Assembly (NCBI GenBank): GCA_052034585.1
Contig: JBPOIJ010000019.1
Span: 54,858-118,857, forward strand
From: Xiheimicrobium sp052034585
Lineage (GTDB): Bacteria > Myxococcota > Myxococcia > Myxococcales > Myxococcaceae
Reading direction: 5' to 3'
Length of the DNA stretch: 64,000 bases
Part shown: positions 63,946-64,000 of the stretch, one piece after another
Numbering within the stretch: the stretch's first letter is position 1
Layout of the letters: each line of letters begins with the position of its first letter
Position numbers and translations under genes: made by a program
The notes under the pieces: generated by a model
Seen by the model: only the letters and a program-made list of their open reading frames with translations
Told to the model about the DNA's origin: nothing
Databases searched by the model: none

Positions 63946-64000
63946 ATGGCTGAGGATAAAACCGCAGTCCACAGCATCAAGGACCTGCTCGGTGAGGCCA
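63946..64000 (+). CDS. First 18 codons of an unidentified gene (cut by the window end)
   Basis: The frame starts with ATG (MAEDKTAVHSIKDLL...) and continues to the end of the window. It begins 27 bases after the asparaginase stop. Too little is visible to identify a product. Confidence 0.4.
   Translation, partial: MAEDKTAVHSIKDLLGEA

Overview
The window looks like a chromosomal piece of a myxobacterium (Myxococcota). The DNA is strongly GC-rich and third codon positions are almost all G or C, so long spurious antisense reading frames shadow most genes. The content also fits: two eukaryote-like Ser/Thr kinases, zinc-ribbon/GYF proteins related to the gliding-motility protein GltJ/AgmX, many lipoproteins with Gly-rich or Asp-Ala-Gly linkers, several OmpA-domain envelope proteins, PEGA and TPR proteins, a DUF4388 protein and a full GatCAB amidotransferase. 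No phage, insertion sequence, CRISPR array or tRNA gene was seen. This reads as core chromosome with lineage-specific genes between conserved blocks.

Layout. 1-9.7 kb: tail of an outer-membrane barrel, a TPR Ser/Thr kinase, a polytopic membrane protein, a hybrid histidine kinase and a large Ig-like lipoprotein. 9.9-13 kb: acyl-CoA dehydrogenase and its electron acceptor EtfBA. 13-16.2 kb: FtsE, FtsX and an EnvC-like amidase activator, a cell-separation module. 16.2-18.1 kb (minus strand): two microcompartment vertex proteins, a class II aldolase and a GH75 chitosanase-like protein, with no shell hexamer gene. 18.2-27 kb: GltJ-like protein, FYDLN zinc-ribbon protein, the RNase P RNA gene rnpB, a lipoprotein, FtsK with a large insertion in its motor, and a second zinc-ribbon/GYF protein with TPRs. 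27.2-32.5 kb: arylamine N-acetyltransferase, gatCAB, an acyl-CoA-dehydrogenase-like protein and a GGQ rescue factor. 32.5-36.3 kb: a Nudix-like/membrane fusion, a phytase-like/GDPD lipoprotein with an apparently permuted domain order, and a Cys-rich lipoprotein. 36.5-40.3 kb: skp-lpxD-fabZ-lpxA-lpxI, the lipid A operon. 40.3-48.5 kb: unknown pair, OmpA protein, PEGA kinase, PEGA/TPR-type protein and a lipoprotein plus OmpA/TSP3 pair. 48.5-52.7 kb: haem-binding lipoprotein plus DUF1501 protein. 52.7-57.6 kb (minus strand): a five-gene ABC-transporter-like locus whose binding protein is fused to an OmpA peptidoglycan-binding domain and is flanked by two coiled-coil proteins. 57.7-64 kb: GAF protein, TruD, DUF4388 protein, DsbA-like protein, L-asparaginase and the first codons of another gene.

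The best candidates for under-described biology are the five-gene ABC/OmpA/coiled-coil locus, the Nudix-like membrane protein, the permuted GDPD inside a phytase-like propeller, the orphan microcompartment vertex proteins with an aldolase, and the FtsK motor insertion. A second, genome-scale signal is that about a dozen genes lack a Shine-Dalgarno sequence but carry a TA-rich hexamer 7-13 bases before the start codon, which suggests leaderless or near-leaderless transcripts.
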